Shown piece after piece: positions 23,351 through 32,303 of a DNA stretch of 64,000 bases. The notes under the pieces are model-generated. The model did not search any database. It was not told the origin of the DNA and saw only the letters and a program-made list of their open reading frames with translations. Each line of letters opens with the position of its first letter. Positions within the stretch are counted from its first letter, which is position 1. Source of the DNA: a bacterium (GTDB taxonomy: Bacteria; Planctomycetota; JAFGQW01); assembly GCA_030426805.1 (NCBI GenBank), contig JAUHXU010000004.1:544792-608791 (forward strand), given 5' to 3'. A program made the position numbers and the translations under genes.

Positions 23351-25528
23351 ATGGGCGCGTATCGACACGGAGCGGCCTACCTGCGAGCGCTCGGCGCCGG
23401 CGCGTTCGCCGGGGCCATCGCCGCCGCCTGGTGGGCCGAACCGTGGACCTGGGTGTGGCTCGACGCGGTGCCGGTCGACCCCGCCGCGCAGGGCACGTGG
23501 ACGTGCGCGATCGCGGCGGTCCTCGCCGCCGCCGTCGGTGGCATCGTCACCCCCGCCCGTCGCAGCATCCGCGTCGGGCTCGTCGTCGTCGCGACGGCGA
23601 TCACCGTCGCGGCTCCGATCGTCGCACCGGCGTTGTTCACCCGCGGACCGACAACCGGCAGCGGCGCGGTACTCCTCGCGACGGTCGTCGCGTTCGTCGC
23701 GCTCGGCGCCGCGATCCGGCCGGGGCCGCTCACACTCGTCGGCGGCGCCGCGGCCACGTTCGCGGTCACACACCTCGTCCCGTCAGGCCCCCCCCCGGGC
23801 GCCCTGCTCGCAGTCTCGATCGTCGGCGGGCTCGGCGTCGCATGGCTCGGGACGACCGGGGGCGCGACCCTTCGCGCGTCGATCCCCGCCGCGGTCGTCG
23901 CGGCCGGGGCCCTCGTGCTCGGGCTCCGAGGTGCGCACGCGCCGGCCCGTCCGGACGCTGCGCCGTTCGGCCCCGCCGCATCGACCGCGCTCGTCGACCT
24001 GACACTCGCCCTGCACCACGCCCCGCGCCGGGTGTTGCTCGTCGGCGCGCGCGATCCCCTCCTCGCCCTGCGAGCCGTGCTCGGCGGCGCGGAAGAGATC
24101 GCCGTCGTCGCGACACGCCCCGACGTCGCCGCGCGAATCGCCGACGTGACCGCGCCGATCGCAAACCGACGCGGCGTGCGCCTCACGCTCGCCGCTGCGC
24201 CGGATCGGGCCGCTTTGCTCGCGCGACGCGGCGCATTCGACGTCGTGATCGACTGCCGCCCGACACCCGGCCTCGACGCGTTCGACGCGCTCGACGTCGG
24301 GGGCTGCCTCGCGACGTGGCGGCACGCGGACACCCCACTCGACGACGCGTGGCGAAACGCGATCCGGGCGATCCTGGCGCGCGCGCCCGACTCGCTCACC
24401 GCATGGCGCGAATCGGTCGTCGATGCACGCCTGCTCGGAATCACCGCCCACCGTATCAGTGGCGTGCCGACGTGGTACGACGTCCGACCGACGCGCACGG
24501 TCGCGGACGGAATCGATGCACTCGGACGATGGCGCGGCGGCCCGCAAGACGTGAAACACCTGCTCGATGCACCGGGCGATCGGGTGGCCGAGCGAGAGAA
24601 CCCCTCCTGGCCCCCCGCTCCGGAGCCGATTCGCGAACGCGCGGCGGCCGCGGTCGCCCTCGCCGAACGGCTTCGCGAACACGCCGACGAGCCCCTGGAT
24701 GCACGCGCGCGGCACCTCGAGGAGGACGTCGCCGCCGCCGTCGCGCACGCGTTCGGTCGTCGCGCCATCGACCGCACGTCACGCGCACTCGCCGCCGCCG
24801 GCCAAGCGGCCCGCGGCGACGCCCTGCTGCGCGCAGCCCTCGCGATCGACGAGGAGTGGGTCGCCGGACGCCTCGGCCGCGCGCGGCTCGTGATGAGGAC
24901 GCTCGCGAACACCGGCCAGCCCGACGCGTGGACGACCGTCAACGGCGTGCTCGAGCGGATCGTGTTCCACGACCCCGACAACGCGGAGGCGTGGCGCCTG
25001 CACGGGATCGCGCTGCTCCGCGGACCGGCCGACCCGTTGGCCGCGCGGCGGTGCTTCGAGAACGCCTACACGCTCGACCCGACCGACGCCGACACGAAGA
25101 GCTACCTGTGGCGCTACCTGCTCGCCGACGACCAGCCCGACGACGCGATCGCGATGCTCGCCGACGCCTACCGGGCCCACCCGGAACGCGCGTGGGTCCG
25201 CGACGCGCTCTACAAGCTCGCACCGCGCTTTCTCGCGATGAGTCGGGTCGACCTCGCGACCCGCGCCCTCGCGCAGGTGGAGCCGCACTACCGGGACGAT
25301 CCGGGCTTCCTGTTGATCCGATCGCAGGTCCGCGACGCCGCCGGCGACCTCGACGGTGCCATCGCCGACGCACGCGCCTGCGCGTCGCGGTCCGAGCCGG
25401 CGGTACAGGGCTATTTCCTGCACCTCTATCGCCTGCTGCAGCGCTCCGACCGGGTGCGCGAGCGTGACGAGGTCCGCGCGTTCATGCAGCGGACGTTCTC
25501 GGTCGATCCCGCGGCGGTGATCGAGTAA
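23351..25528 (+). CDS. Multi-pass membrane protein with degenerate methyltransferase-like and TPR regions
   Basis: 725 residues from ATG 23351. Residues about 10-200 form five to seven membrane helices (GAGAFAGAIAAAWWAEPW, LVVVATAITVAAPIVAPALF, AAVVAAGALVLGLRG). The middle (about 220-400) reads like a Rossmann fold of the spermidine-synthase type: HHAPRRVLLVGARDP, GGAEEIAVVATRPDV and FDVVIDCRPTPG, with the catalytic region degenerate. The C-terminal half is TPR-like (LGRARLVMRTLANTG, AEAWRLHGIALLRGPADPLAARRCFENAYTLDP). Such polyamine-synthase-like membrane proteins are widespread, with unclear roles. It may belong to the same transcript as the peptidase-like genes. Confidence 0.6.
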   Translation: MGAYRHGAAYLRALGAGAFAGAIAAAWWAEPWTWVWLDAVPVDPAAQGTWTCAIAAVLAAAVGGIVTPARRSIRVGLVVVATAITVAAPIVAPALFTRGPTTGSGAVLLATVVAFVALGAAIRPGPLTLVGGAAATFAVTHLVPSGPPPGALLAVSIVGGLGVAWLGTTGGATLRASIPAAVVAAGALVLGLRGAHAPARPDAAPFGPAASTALVDLTLALHHAPRRVLLVGARDPLLALRAVLGGAEEIAVVATRPDVAARIADVTAPIANRRGVRLTLAAAPDRAALLARRGAFDVVIDCRPTPGLDAFDALDVGGCLATWRHADTPLDDAWRNAIRAILARAPDSLTAWRESVVDARLLGITAHRISGVPTWYDVRPTRTVADGIDALGRWRGGPQDVKHLLDAPGDRVAERENPSWPPAPEPIRERAAAAVALAERLREHADEPLDARARHLEEDVAAAVAHAFGRRAIDRTSRALAAAGQAARGDALLRAALAIDEEWVAGRLGRARLVMRTLANTGQPDAWTTVNGVLERIVFHDPDNAEAWRLHGIALLRGPADPLAARRCFENAYTLDPTDADTKSYLWRYLLADDQPDDAIAMLADAYRAHPERAWVRDALYKLAPRFLAMSRVDLATRALAQVEPHYRDDPGFLLIRSQVRDAAGDLDGAIADARACASRSEPAVQGYFLHLYRLLQRSDRVRERDEVRAFMQRTFSVDPAAVIE

Positions 25529-25688
25529 CCCCTCGACCGGGAAATCGCGTCACACCCGCTCTCCGCGTGACGCCGAACCGGGGCACTTTGCCGCGCCCCT
25601 GCCTCAAGTCGCCCCCGGACCGTCCCGACAATACCGAGGGATCAGCCACGCCACGATGCGCGTGGCGGGCGTTCGGGAGCACGTCAGG

Positions 25689-25907
25689 ATGCAGTATTAC
25701 GACGAGATCAAGTGGTGCGAATCGTGCCGCAGCTACGTCAACTTCCTTCTGAGCCTGAAGGGTAGTTACTGCATCGAATGCGGCAGCGAGGTCTTCCTGT
25801 TCAGCAAGGAGGACATGCGGGACTTCCGCAAGAGCCTCCAGGAAGACAAGGACAAGTCGCCGATGCGGCGCGCGATGAAGAAACGCGCGTCGAACAAGAA
25901 GGGGTAG
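25689..25907 (+). CDS. Small zinc-ribbon protein
   Basis: 72 residues from ATG 25689 (MQYYDEIKWCESCRSYVN), preceded by GGGAG. An upstream ATG in frame at 25656 would add a basic extension without its own ribosome site. Two CxxC knuckles, CESC and CIEC, separated by 16 residues, form a probable zinc ribbon. The tail is highly charged (KSLQEDKDKSPMRRAMKKRASNKKG), suggesting nucleic acid or ribosome contact. I do not recognise a named family. Confidence 0.7.
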   Translation: MQYYDEIKWCESCRSYVNFLLSLKGSYCIECGSEVFLFSKEDMRDFRKSLQEDKDKSPMRRAMKKRASNKKG

Positions 25908-25978
25908 GCGCCGACCTTTTCCTTCCGCCGCCTCCGGTGTAGCCTTGGTTCGCGAAGGTACCCGGAGGTCGGCCCCCC

Positions 25979-27298
25979 ATGCAGAACCCCAGCGCCATCA
26001 CGCGCAACGTCGTCGCCCAGCTCGACCAGGCCACGCGCTTCGAGTGGCTTCGGCGGATCCTGCCGGACTTCATGTTCGACGCACCGGTCCTGCTGATGAA
26101 CTGGCAGTGGGTCGCGATCGGCATCGTGCTCTTCGTCGGGGTCGTGCTCGACCGCACGGTCGTCTTTGCACTCGTCCGCGTGATCCGGCGCCTGCTCCAC
26201 GGCGTCGATCTCGACATGAACCCGAAGACGCTCCGCGGCTTGCTGCGGCCGGTCGGCATCCTCGCGATGGCGCTCTTCTGGCTCGCGATCCTGCCCGCGA
26301 TCGGGCTGCACCGCGGCGCCCACGACGTGCTGAAGATCGCGGCGACGTTCGTCGCGGCGACCGCCGGCGTCTGGGGCCTCTACCGACTGGTCGACATCGC
26401 GACCGAGTTCCTGCACGCGCGCGCCTCGCGGACCGAGTCGCGCTACGACGACCTGCTCGTGCCGCTGATCTCGAAGACCGCGAAGATCTTCATCCTCGCG
26501 TTCGGCCTCGTCTTCGTCGCCGGCAACCTCGACATCGACATCTCGTCGTTGCTCGCCGGCCTCGGCCTCGGTGGCCTCGCGTTCGCGCTCGCGGCGAAGG
26601 ACACCGTCAGCAACCTGTTCGGCACGCTGACGATCGTGCTCGACCGACCGTTTCAGGTCGGCGACTGGGTCGTGATCGGCGACACGGAGGGAACGGTCGA
26701 GAAGGTCGGCTTCCGCAGTTCGCGCGTCCGGACGTTCTACAACTCGCTGATCACGGTACCCAACGGGACGCTGCTCACCGCGACGGTCGACAACCTCGGC
26801 GTACGCCGATACCGCCGCTTCAAGACGAACCTGTCGCTCACCTACGATACGCCACCCGACACGATCGACGCGTTCTGTGAAGGGGTGCGGGAGCTGATTC
26901 GCCAGCACCCCTACACGCGCAAGGACTACTTCCACGTCTATCTGAACGGGATGGCCGCGTCGTCGCTCGACGTGTTGCTCTACACGTTCTTCGAGGTCCC
27001 GGACTGGGCCACCGAGTTGCGGGAGCGGCACCGCCTGATCGGCGACATCCTCCGGCTCGCCGACCGCCTCGGCGTGTCGTTCGCATTCCCGACGCAGACG
27101 CTGCACCTGACGCGCGCCGACGCGCCAAACCCGATGGATGGCGACTCGATGAACGGCGATCCCGGGAGCGGCGACGCACGACGCGCGGCCCGCGCGATTG
27201 CCGAGGCCGGCCTCGGCGGCGCCGGCGTCGTGCCGCCTCCGGTCGCCTCGCAGGTGAGCGCGAAGGAGAATCGCGGGGAAAGCGGAGGCGGCGAGTGA
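25979..27298 (+). CDS. MscS-family mechanosensitive ion channel
   Basis: 439 residues after a GGAGG site. Membrane helices: WVAIGIVLFVGVVLDRTVVF, VGILAMALFWLAILPAIGL, a third around ATAGVWGLYRLV, and the pore-lining helix LLAGLGLGGLAFALAAKDTVSNLFG, with the Gly/Ala packing of MscS TM3. The beta domain LTIVLDRPFQVGDWVVIG, then GTVEKVGFRSSRVRT and ITVPNGTLL, are the MscS hallmarks. It opens on membrane tension to release solutes during osmotic downshift. Its GTGA overlap with the next gene suggests co-translation. Confidence 0.93.
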   Translation: MQNPSAITRNVVAQLDQATRFEWLRRILPDFMFDAPVLLMNWQWVAIGIVLFVGVVLDRTVVFALVRVIRRLLHGVDLDMNPKTLRGLLRPVGILAMALFWLAILPAIGLHRGAHDVLKIAATFVAATAGVWGLYRLVDIATEFLHARASRTESRYDDLLVPLISKTAKIFILAFGLVFVAGNLDIDISSLLAGLGLGGLAFALAAKDTVSNLFGTLTIVLDRPFQVGDWVVIGDTEGTVEKVGFRSSRVRTFYNSLITVPNGTLLTATVDNLGVRRYRRFKTNLSLTYDTPPDTIDAFCEGVRELIRQHPYTRKDYFHVYLNGMAASSLDVLLYTFFEVPDWATELRERHRLIGDILRLADRLGVSFAFPTQTLHLTRADAPNPMDGDSMNGDPGSGDARRAARAIAEAGLGGAGVVPPPVASQVSAKENRGESGGGE

Positions 27299-28455
27299 AC
27301 CGCGCCGACGTCGTCGTGATCGGGGCCGGCGTCCTCGGCGCGAGCGTCGCGTACCACCTCGCCCGCGCGGGCGTCGAACGCGTCGTCGTGGTCGAGCGCG
27401 ACGCGTCCCCCGGCGGCGGCTCGACCGGCCGAGCGACCGGCGGCTTCCGCGCGCTGCACGGTTCCGAGATCCTCGCCCGCTTGTCGGTGCTCGCACGACG
27501 GCAACTCGAGGGGTTCGCCGACGAGACCGGCGTCGACCCGCACTACCGACCGGTGGGCTACCTGTTCGCGGCGTCGGACGACGACGGCCTGGCGCGGCTC
27601 GGCGCCGCCGGTGACTGCAGCGCCGCCGCCGGCGTGCCGGCGATCGAACCGCTCGACGCGGCCGGCGTGCGCGCGCGTAACCCGCTCCTGGCGGACAGCC
27701 CGCTCGTCGGTGGCGCGTGGTGCGCCTGGGGCGGCACGCTCGAGCCTCCGGCGATCCTCGAGGGCTACCTCACCGCCGCCGCGCGCGCGGGTGTCACGCT
27801 CCGCACCGACTGCGGCGCGACCGCGATCACCCAGCGAGCGGGACGCGTGACCGGCGTCCGCACCGCGCGCGGCACGATCCGCGCACCGCTCGTCGTCGAT
27901 GCCGCGGGGGCGTGGGCGGCGACGCTACCCGGCGCGCTCGGTGTCGCGCTCGGCGTCGCGCCCCTGCGCCGACAGGTCGCCGTTGCGGACCGGATCGACG
28001 GCACCGCGTCGGACATGCCGCTGACCGTGTTCACCGACGACGGGTTTCACTTCCGCGTGCGCGACGACGCGCTGCTGCTGCTGTGGCCGGGCGACACCGG
28101 CGAGCCGCTGACGTTCGACACGACGTTCGACCCGGCGTGGCTCGACGGCTTGCGCGCACATGCCGCACGGCACGTCCCGCCGCTGGCCGACGCACGCATC
28201 GACGTCGCGCGCTCGTGGACCGGACTCTACGAAGTCACACCGGATCGCCACCCGCTCCTCGGCCCGATGCACGCGATCGACGGACTCCACGTGCTCGCCG
28301 GCGCCTCGGGACACGGCGTGATGCACGCGCCCGCGCTCGGCTTGCTCCTCGCGGAGCAGATCGTCCACGGCGCGGCCCGGTCGCTCGACGCGACACCGCT
28401 TCGCCCGAGCCGCTTCCTCGACCGCGAACCGATCGCGTCGATCCCGCTGCTTTGA
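27295..28455 (+). CDS. FAD-dependent oxidoreductase of the DAO / sarcosine-oxidase-like family
   Basis: 386 residues from GTG 27295, overlapping the preceding stop. FAD-binding GxGxxG is at the N-terminus (VVIGAGVLGASVAYHLARAG), followed by the ribose-binding acid in VVVVERD. STGRATGGFRALHG and the C-terminal TPDRHPLLGPM and ASGHGVMHAPALG are typical of D-amino-acid/glycine/sarcosine oxidase-type enzymes. It oxidises a secondary amine or amino acid, but the substrate cannot be told. Ends convergent with the hydrolase gene. Confidence 0.88.
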   Translation: MNRADVVVIGAGVLGASVAYHLARAGVERVVVVERDASPGGGSTGRATGGFRALHGSEILARLSVLARRQLEGFADETGVDPHYRPVGYLFAASDDDGLARLGAAGDCSAAAGVPAIEPLDAAGVRARNPLLADSPLVGGAWCAWGGTLEPPAILEGYLTAAARAGVTLRTDCGATAITQRAGRVTGVRTARGTIRAPLVVDAAGAWAATLPGALGVALGVAPLRRQVAVADRIDGTASDMPLTVFTDDGFHFRVRDDALLLLWPGDTGEPLTFDTTFDPAWLDGLRAHAARHVPPLADARIDVARSWTGLYEVTPDRHPLLGPMHAIDGLHVLAGASGHGVMHAPALGLLLAEQIVHGAARSLDATPLRPSRFLDREPIASIPLL

Positions 28456-28462
28456 GCGGCCG

Positions 28463-30028
28463 CTACGTCCGCGTCAGGCGGGCGACGACCGCACGGATCT
28501 CGGCGACCCGTCCGGGGCGGTCGGCGGCGACGTAGTAGGCGAGCAGCGCCTCGGCGGCGGCGAGCGCCGCAGCGGCGTGGTGAAACCCGAGCAGTCGGAC
28601 GCCGTCACCGTTCCAGTAGTGGGCGCGCGGGTAGCGCGGCACCGCATCGACGGCGCGCTCGTAGAGCCGCACCGCGCGCAGTTCGTCGCCGAGCGCGGCG
28701 AGCCGACGCGCGAGTGCGACGTACGACGGCACGAGCTCGGCCGCGACGCGCGGATGCACCGCGCCGTGGGCGTCGATCGCCGCGGCACACGCACGCAGTC
28801 CCGGGGCGCTCGCGGGCGTACCGTCGTCCGCGACGATCGCGTCGCGAACGCGCGCGATGAGCGCCTTGCCGTCACGAATCGCGGACGGCTCCGGGCGCCA
28901 CCCGCCCGTCCCGTCGTCGAGCGCATGTCGGTATCGGTGGGCATGCGCCCAGACGATCGGCGCGTCGGTTTCGACGACGACGTCCGCGGCGGCGCCCACG
29001 ACCCAGACGCGGCGAAAGGCGACCGCGCCGTCGGCGAGGCCCAGCGCGAGTTCGACGGCGCGGCGCTCGTCCGTCGTCGGTGCAACCCGGACGCGACAGG
29101 GCGTCGCGAAACCGGCCTCGCGTGCGCGCGCCGCACCGACGTCGACGCGTGCGACCGGCGCACCGTCGCCGAGCGCTCCGCGGAAGAACCCCGCGACGGC
29201 CGCGTGGACTTCGCGCTCGTGTGCGTCGAGCGTGTCGGGCGCGTGCCCGGCGTCCGGCACGATCCACACCGACGTGCGCTCGGGTGCCGCCGACGCGACC
29301 GCGAGCGCCGTCGTCGGTGCGGTGATCCGATCGTCGGCGCCTTGGATCAGCAGCACCGGGGCGCCGAAGTCGTCGACCGTGTCGGTCGGCTCGATGTTCC
29401 ACGGTAGGACGAACGCGTCGAGCACCCCGACGACGGCCCAGCGAACCGCCCACCCGATCGACCGCTGCAGGTATGCCCCCACGGCCGCATCGGGGCTGAC
29501 GCAGTTCTCGACGACGACGGCGCGAACGCCGGGGTAGTCCGACGCCGCCCGCATCGCGACGATGCTGCCGAGCGAGATCCCGTAGAACCCGAGCCGCCCC
29601 GCGTCGATCGACGGGTGCGCGACGAGCCACGCGAGGACCGGTTCGAGGTCGTCGAAGAGCGCGTCGGTCGACGCCTCGCCCTTCGACGAGCCGTAGCCGC
29701 GGTAGTCGTAGAGGAAGACGTGGAACCCCGCGCGGTGCAGGAAGCGGACGTACGGATGGTAGTAGCCGATGCTCGTGCCATCGCCGTGAAACAGCACGAC
29801 GGTCTCCCCGGTCGACCGCGCCGACGGCACGAACCAGCCGTGAACGTCGGTGTCGCGACCGGTCGAAATCCGCACCGACTCGTAGTCGAGTCCGTAGTCG
29901 TCGGGCTTGGCGGGCACGTCGCGGCTCGGGTGGAGGAGTCCCTCGGCGAGCTTCGCCTTGAGCCCGCAGCCGCCGAGCGACGCGGCCCCCACGAGGAGCA
30001 GCCCGACTACGAGCGCGCGACGGTCCAT
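28463..30028 (-). CDS. Alpha/beta hydrolase lipoprotein with C-terminal helical region
   Basis: 521 residues from ATG 30028; the much longer open frame upstream overlaps the dapA-like gene and is rejected. Lipobox SLGGC is near residue 20. The hydrolase domain has the oxyanion loop around LFHGDGTSIGYYH, nucleophile Ser in YGISLGS, acid in IQGADDRIT and His in PDAGHAPDT. The ~200-residue C-terminal part is helical and TPR-like (LRAVRLYERAVDAVPRYPRAHYW). It is probably a periplasmic serine esterase or peptidase; the substrate is unknown. Start overlaps the end of the DapA-family gene by 22 bases. Confidence 0.82.
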   Translation of the reverse strand: MDRRALVVGLLLVGAASLGGCGLKAKLAEGLLHPSRDVPAKPDDYGLDYESVRISTGRDTDVHGWFVPSARSTGETVVLFHGDGTSIGYYHPYVRFLHRAGFHVFLYDYRGYGSSKGEASTDALFDDLEPVLAWLVAHPSIDAGRLGFYGISLGSIVAMRAASDYPGVRAVVVENCVSPDAAVGAYLQRSIGWAVRWAVVGVLDAFVLPWNIEPTDTVDDFGAPVLLIQGADDRITAPTTALAVASAAPERTSVWIVPDAGHAPDTLDAHEREVHAAVAGFFRGALGDGAPVARVDVGAARAREAGFATPCRVRVAPTTDERRAVELALGLADGAVAFRRVWVVGAAADVVVETDAPIVWAHAHRYRHALDDGTGGWRPEPSAIRDGKALIARVRDAIVADDGTPASAPGLRACAAAIDAHGAVHPRVAAELVPSYVALARRLAALGDELRAVRLYERAVDAVPRYPRAHYWNGDGVRLLGFHHAAAALAAAEALLAYYVAADRPGRVAEIRAVVARLTRT

Positions 30029-30873
30029 CCCGCCTCCACCGCCCGATCGAGGGCCCGCAGGAACGGCGCTTCGTGTTCGCTCGTCGCCGGATACGGCGGA
30101 CGCGGCACGCCGGCGTCCACGCCGAGTCGGCCGAGACCGCGCTTGACGAGCGCGACCGCGTCGGCCCCGAGCGTGCGACCGAGCGGCTCGAGGCCGCGCT
30201 GCAACGCGCGCGCGTCGGTGAACCGCTGCTCGCGCCACGCGCCGACGAGCGCCCGGTAGCCGGGCGCCGCGAGGTTCGCCGCGGCGAGGATGCCGCCTTC
30301 CGCGCCGAGCGCGAGCGCGCCGAGGAGCGTCGGTGCGTGCCCGGTGAAGACCCGCAACCCGAGCGATCGGGCGTCGTAGAACGCGAGCCGCGCGAGTTCC
30401 CCGCTCGAATCCTTGATGCCGGTCACGTTCGGATGCTCGGCGAGCGCCTCGACCGTCGCGAGCGGCAACGGGACGCGGCTGAGTTGCGGCACGTGGTAGA
30501 GCCACACCTCGGGTCCCACCGCCGCGAGTTCCCGATAGAAACGCGCACACACGTCGGCGCGCGCACCGCCACCGTAGTAGCGCGGCGGCGTCGCGAGGAC
30601 GAAGGCCGCGCCGGCATCGGCCGCGGCTTCGGTCGCCGCGATCGCCTGCGCGAGCGACTCCTCGATCACGCCCACGCCGAAGAACCCCTCGACGCGCAGC
30701 GCCCGCAGCCCGGCGCACCGCTCGTCGGGGTCGAGCGCGACCGCCTCGCCCGTCGATCCGAACAGCAGCATCCCGTCGACGTGCGGCGCGAGCGCGTCGG
30801 CCACACGCTGCCACGCCTCCCAATCGGGGCGGCCGGCATCGTCGAACGGCGTGGGCAGGGGTGGCAGGATCAA
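30007..30873 (-). CDS. DapA / N-acetylneuraminate lyase family aldolase
   Basis: 288 residues, close to the family norm of about 290. It starts at TTG 30873, preceded by GGGAG. The N-terminus ILPPLPTPFDDAGRPD, the FGSTGEAVALDPDER loop, Tyr in LYHVPQLS and Schiff-base Lys in VTGIKDSSGEL identify the (beta/alpha)8 pyruvate-dependent class I aldolases. Lysine synthesis is not supported by context, since the neighbours are a hydrolase and a transporter; a sugar-acid or keto-acid lyase is as likely. Confidence 0.88.
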   Translation of the reverse strand: MILPPLPTPFDDAGRPDWEAWQRVADALAPHVDGMLLFGSTGEAVALDPDERCAGLRALRVEGFFGVGVIEESLAQAIAATEAAADAGAAFVLATPPRYYGGGARADVCARFYRELAAVGPEVWLYHVPQLSRVPLPLATVEALAEHPNVTGIKDSSGELARLAFYDARSLGLRVFTGHAPTLLGALALGAEGGILAAANLAAPGYRALVGAWREQRFTDARALQRGLEPLGRTLGADAVALVKRGLGRLGVDAGVPRPPYPATSEHEAPFLRALDRAVEAGWTVARS

Positions 30874-30935
30874 CGGACGTCTCCCGGACTCTCTGCGATC
30901 CGTTCTACTCGACGCCCGCCCGACCGGAAACCCGA

Positions 30936-30964
30936 TTGTGCGAACGGACCCCGCCGACTACCCT
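30936..30964 (+). promoter_or_regulatory. Promoter of the MFS gene, probably leaderless
   Basis: TTGTGC (30936-30941), 17 bases, TACCCT (30959-30964). The box ends 6 bases before ATG 30971, so the transcript would start at or next to the start codon. There is no Shine-Dalgarno sequence. Confidence 0.6.
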
Positions 30965-30970
30965 TCGCGG

Positions 30971-32227
30971 ATGCCCCCGCCGATCACGCCCCGCACCCGC
31001 CGCGTCGTCCTCGCGCTGCTGACGGCGGCCTACACGCTGAGCTTCATCGACCGCCAGATCGTCGCGATCCTGCTCGACGACATCAAGGCCGACATCGGCG
31101 CGAGCGACGGCGACATGGGCTTTCTGATCGGGTCGACGTTCGCGATTTTCTACACGTTCGCCGGCATCCCGATCGCACGCTGGGCCGACGTCGGTTCCCG
31201 CCGAACGATCATCGCGCTCGGGGTCGCGACGTGGAGCGTGTGCACGGCGCTGCAGGCCGCGGCGCGCACGTTCGTCCCGCTGTCGTTGGCGCGCGTCGGC
31301 GTCGGCGTCGGCGAGGCCGCGCTCAGCCCGCCCGCCCACAGCTTGCTCACCGACCTCTATCCGCCCCACCGTCGCAACACCGCGATGGCGATCTACGCGA
31401 CCGGCATCTACCTCGGCATCCTGCTCGCCTACCAACTCGGCGGCGGCTTGGGTGACGCGGTCGGGTGGCGGATGACGCTCGTCTGGGTCGGGCTTCCGGG
31501 TGTCCTGCTGGCGGTGGCGATCCGCCTCGCGGTGCCGGAACCGCCCCGCACGGTCGACCGCGCGACGCATCCGTCCCTCGCCCGAGCCCTGAAGGTGCTC
31601 GTGCGCATCCGTGCGTTTCACGCGTGCGCATTCGGCGCGGCCCTCGCATCGTTCGCCGGCTACTCGGTGTCGATCTTCACGCCTGCGTGGTTCCAACGCG
31701 CCCACGACATGACCAAGGGCGACGTCGGCGCATCGATCGGCTGGATCGTCGGGTTCGGCGGGATGTTCGGCGCGTTCGCCGGCGGCTGGCTCGCCGACCG
31801 GCTCGCCCGTCGCGATCCGCGCTGGCACCTGCGCGTGCCGGCGGTGAGCGCCGCGTTGACCGTCGTCGCGTGGTGGGCCGTGATGGCCGCGCCGAGCCGC
31901 GGGCTCGCGATCGCGTGCTACGTCCCCTACGCGATCTGCACCGCGGCCTACCTCGGCCCGGTGTTCGCCACCGTGCAGCGCATCGTCGCCCCGTCGATGC
32001 GCGCGACCGCGGCGTCGCTCGTGCTGTTCGTATTGAACCTGATCGGGCTCGGCCTCGGACCGGTCGTCACCGGCGCGCTGAGCGACCACTACGCCCACCT
32101 CGGTCCCGGCGCGGGACTCGGCCGAAGCCTGGCGATCGTCGGGTCGGTCGGCCTCCTCGCGTCGGCGCTCTTCTGGTTCGGCAGTCGTGCACTCGGCGCG
32201 CCGGGAGGAAACGCGACCCACGCGTGA
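30971..32227 (+). CDS. Major facilitator superfamily transporter (spinster-like)
   Basis: 418 residues with twelve predicted membrane helices. The N-terminal region (LLTAAYTLSFIDRQIVAILL) carries the FxDRxxxxxL pattern typical of spinster-type MFS proteins. The loop 2-3 motif (PIARWADVGSRRTII) is the MFS A-motif, and GGWLADRLARRD repeats it in the second half. The start ATG 30971 directly follows a promoter. The substrate is unknown; divergence from the DapA-family gene suggests uptake of a related acid, as a weak inference. Confidence 0.88.
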   Translation: MPPPITPRTRRVVLALLTAAYTLSFIDRQIVAILLDDIKADIGASDGDMGFLIGSTFAIFYTFAGIPIARWADVGSRRTIIALGVATWSVCTALQAAARTFVPLSLARVGVGVGEAALSPPAHSLLTDLYPPHRRNTAMAIYATGIYLGILLAYQLGGGLGDAVGWRMTLVWVGLPGVLLAVAIRLAVPEPPRTVDRATHPSLARALKVLVRIRAFHACAFGAALASFAGYSVSIFTPAWFQRAHDMTKGDVGASIGWIVGFGGMFGAFAGGWLADRLARRDPRWHLRVPAVSAALTVVAWWAVMAAPSRGLAIACYVPYAICTAAYLGPVFATVQRIVAPSMRATAASLVLFVLNLIGLGLGPVVTGALSDHYAHLGPGAGLGRSLAIVGSVGLLASALFWFGSRALGAPGGNATHA

Positions 32228-32303
32228 GATCCGTGGTCGACGCCCGCGAAGCGCGCTATCGTTCGGGCTTGAACCGTTCGGACGCGAGGATGGGCTGTTT
32301 CAG

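Noticed and set aside
30007..30873. Assignment as dihydrodipicolinate synthase for lysine synthesis
   Set aside because: Family residues fit many pyruvate-dependent lyases, and the neighbours show no lysine pathway genes.
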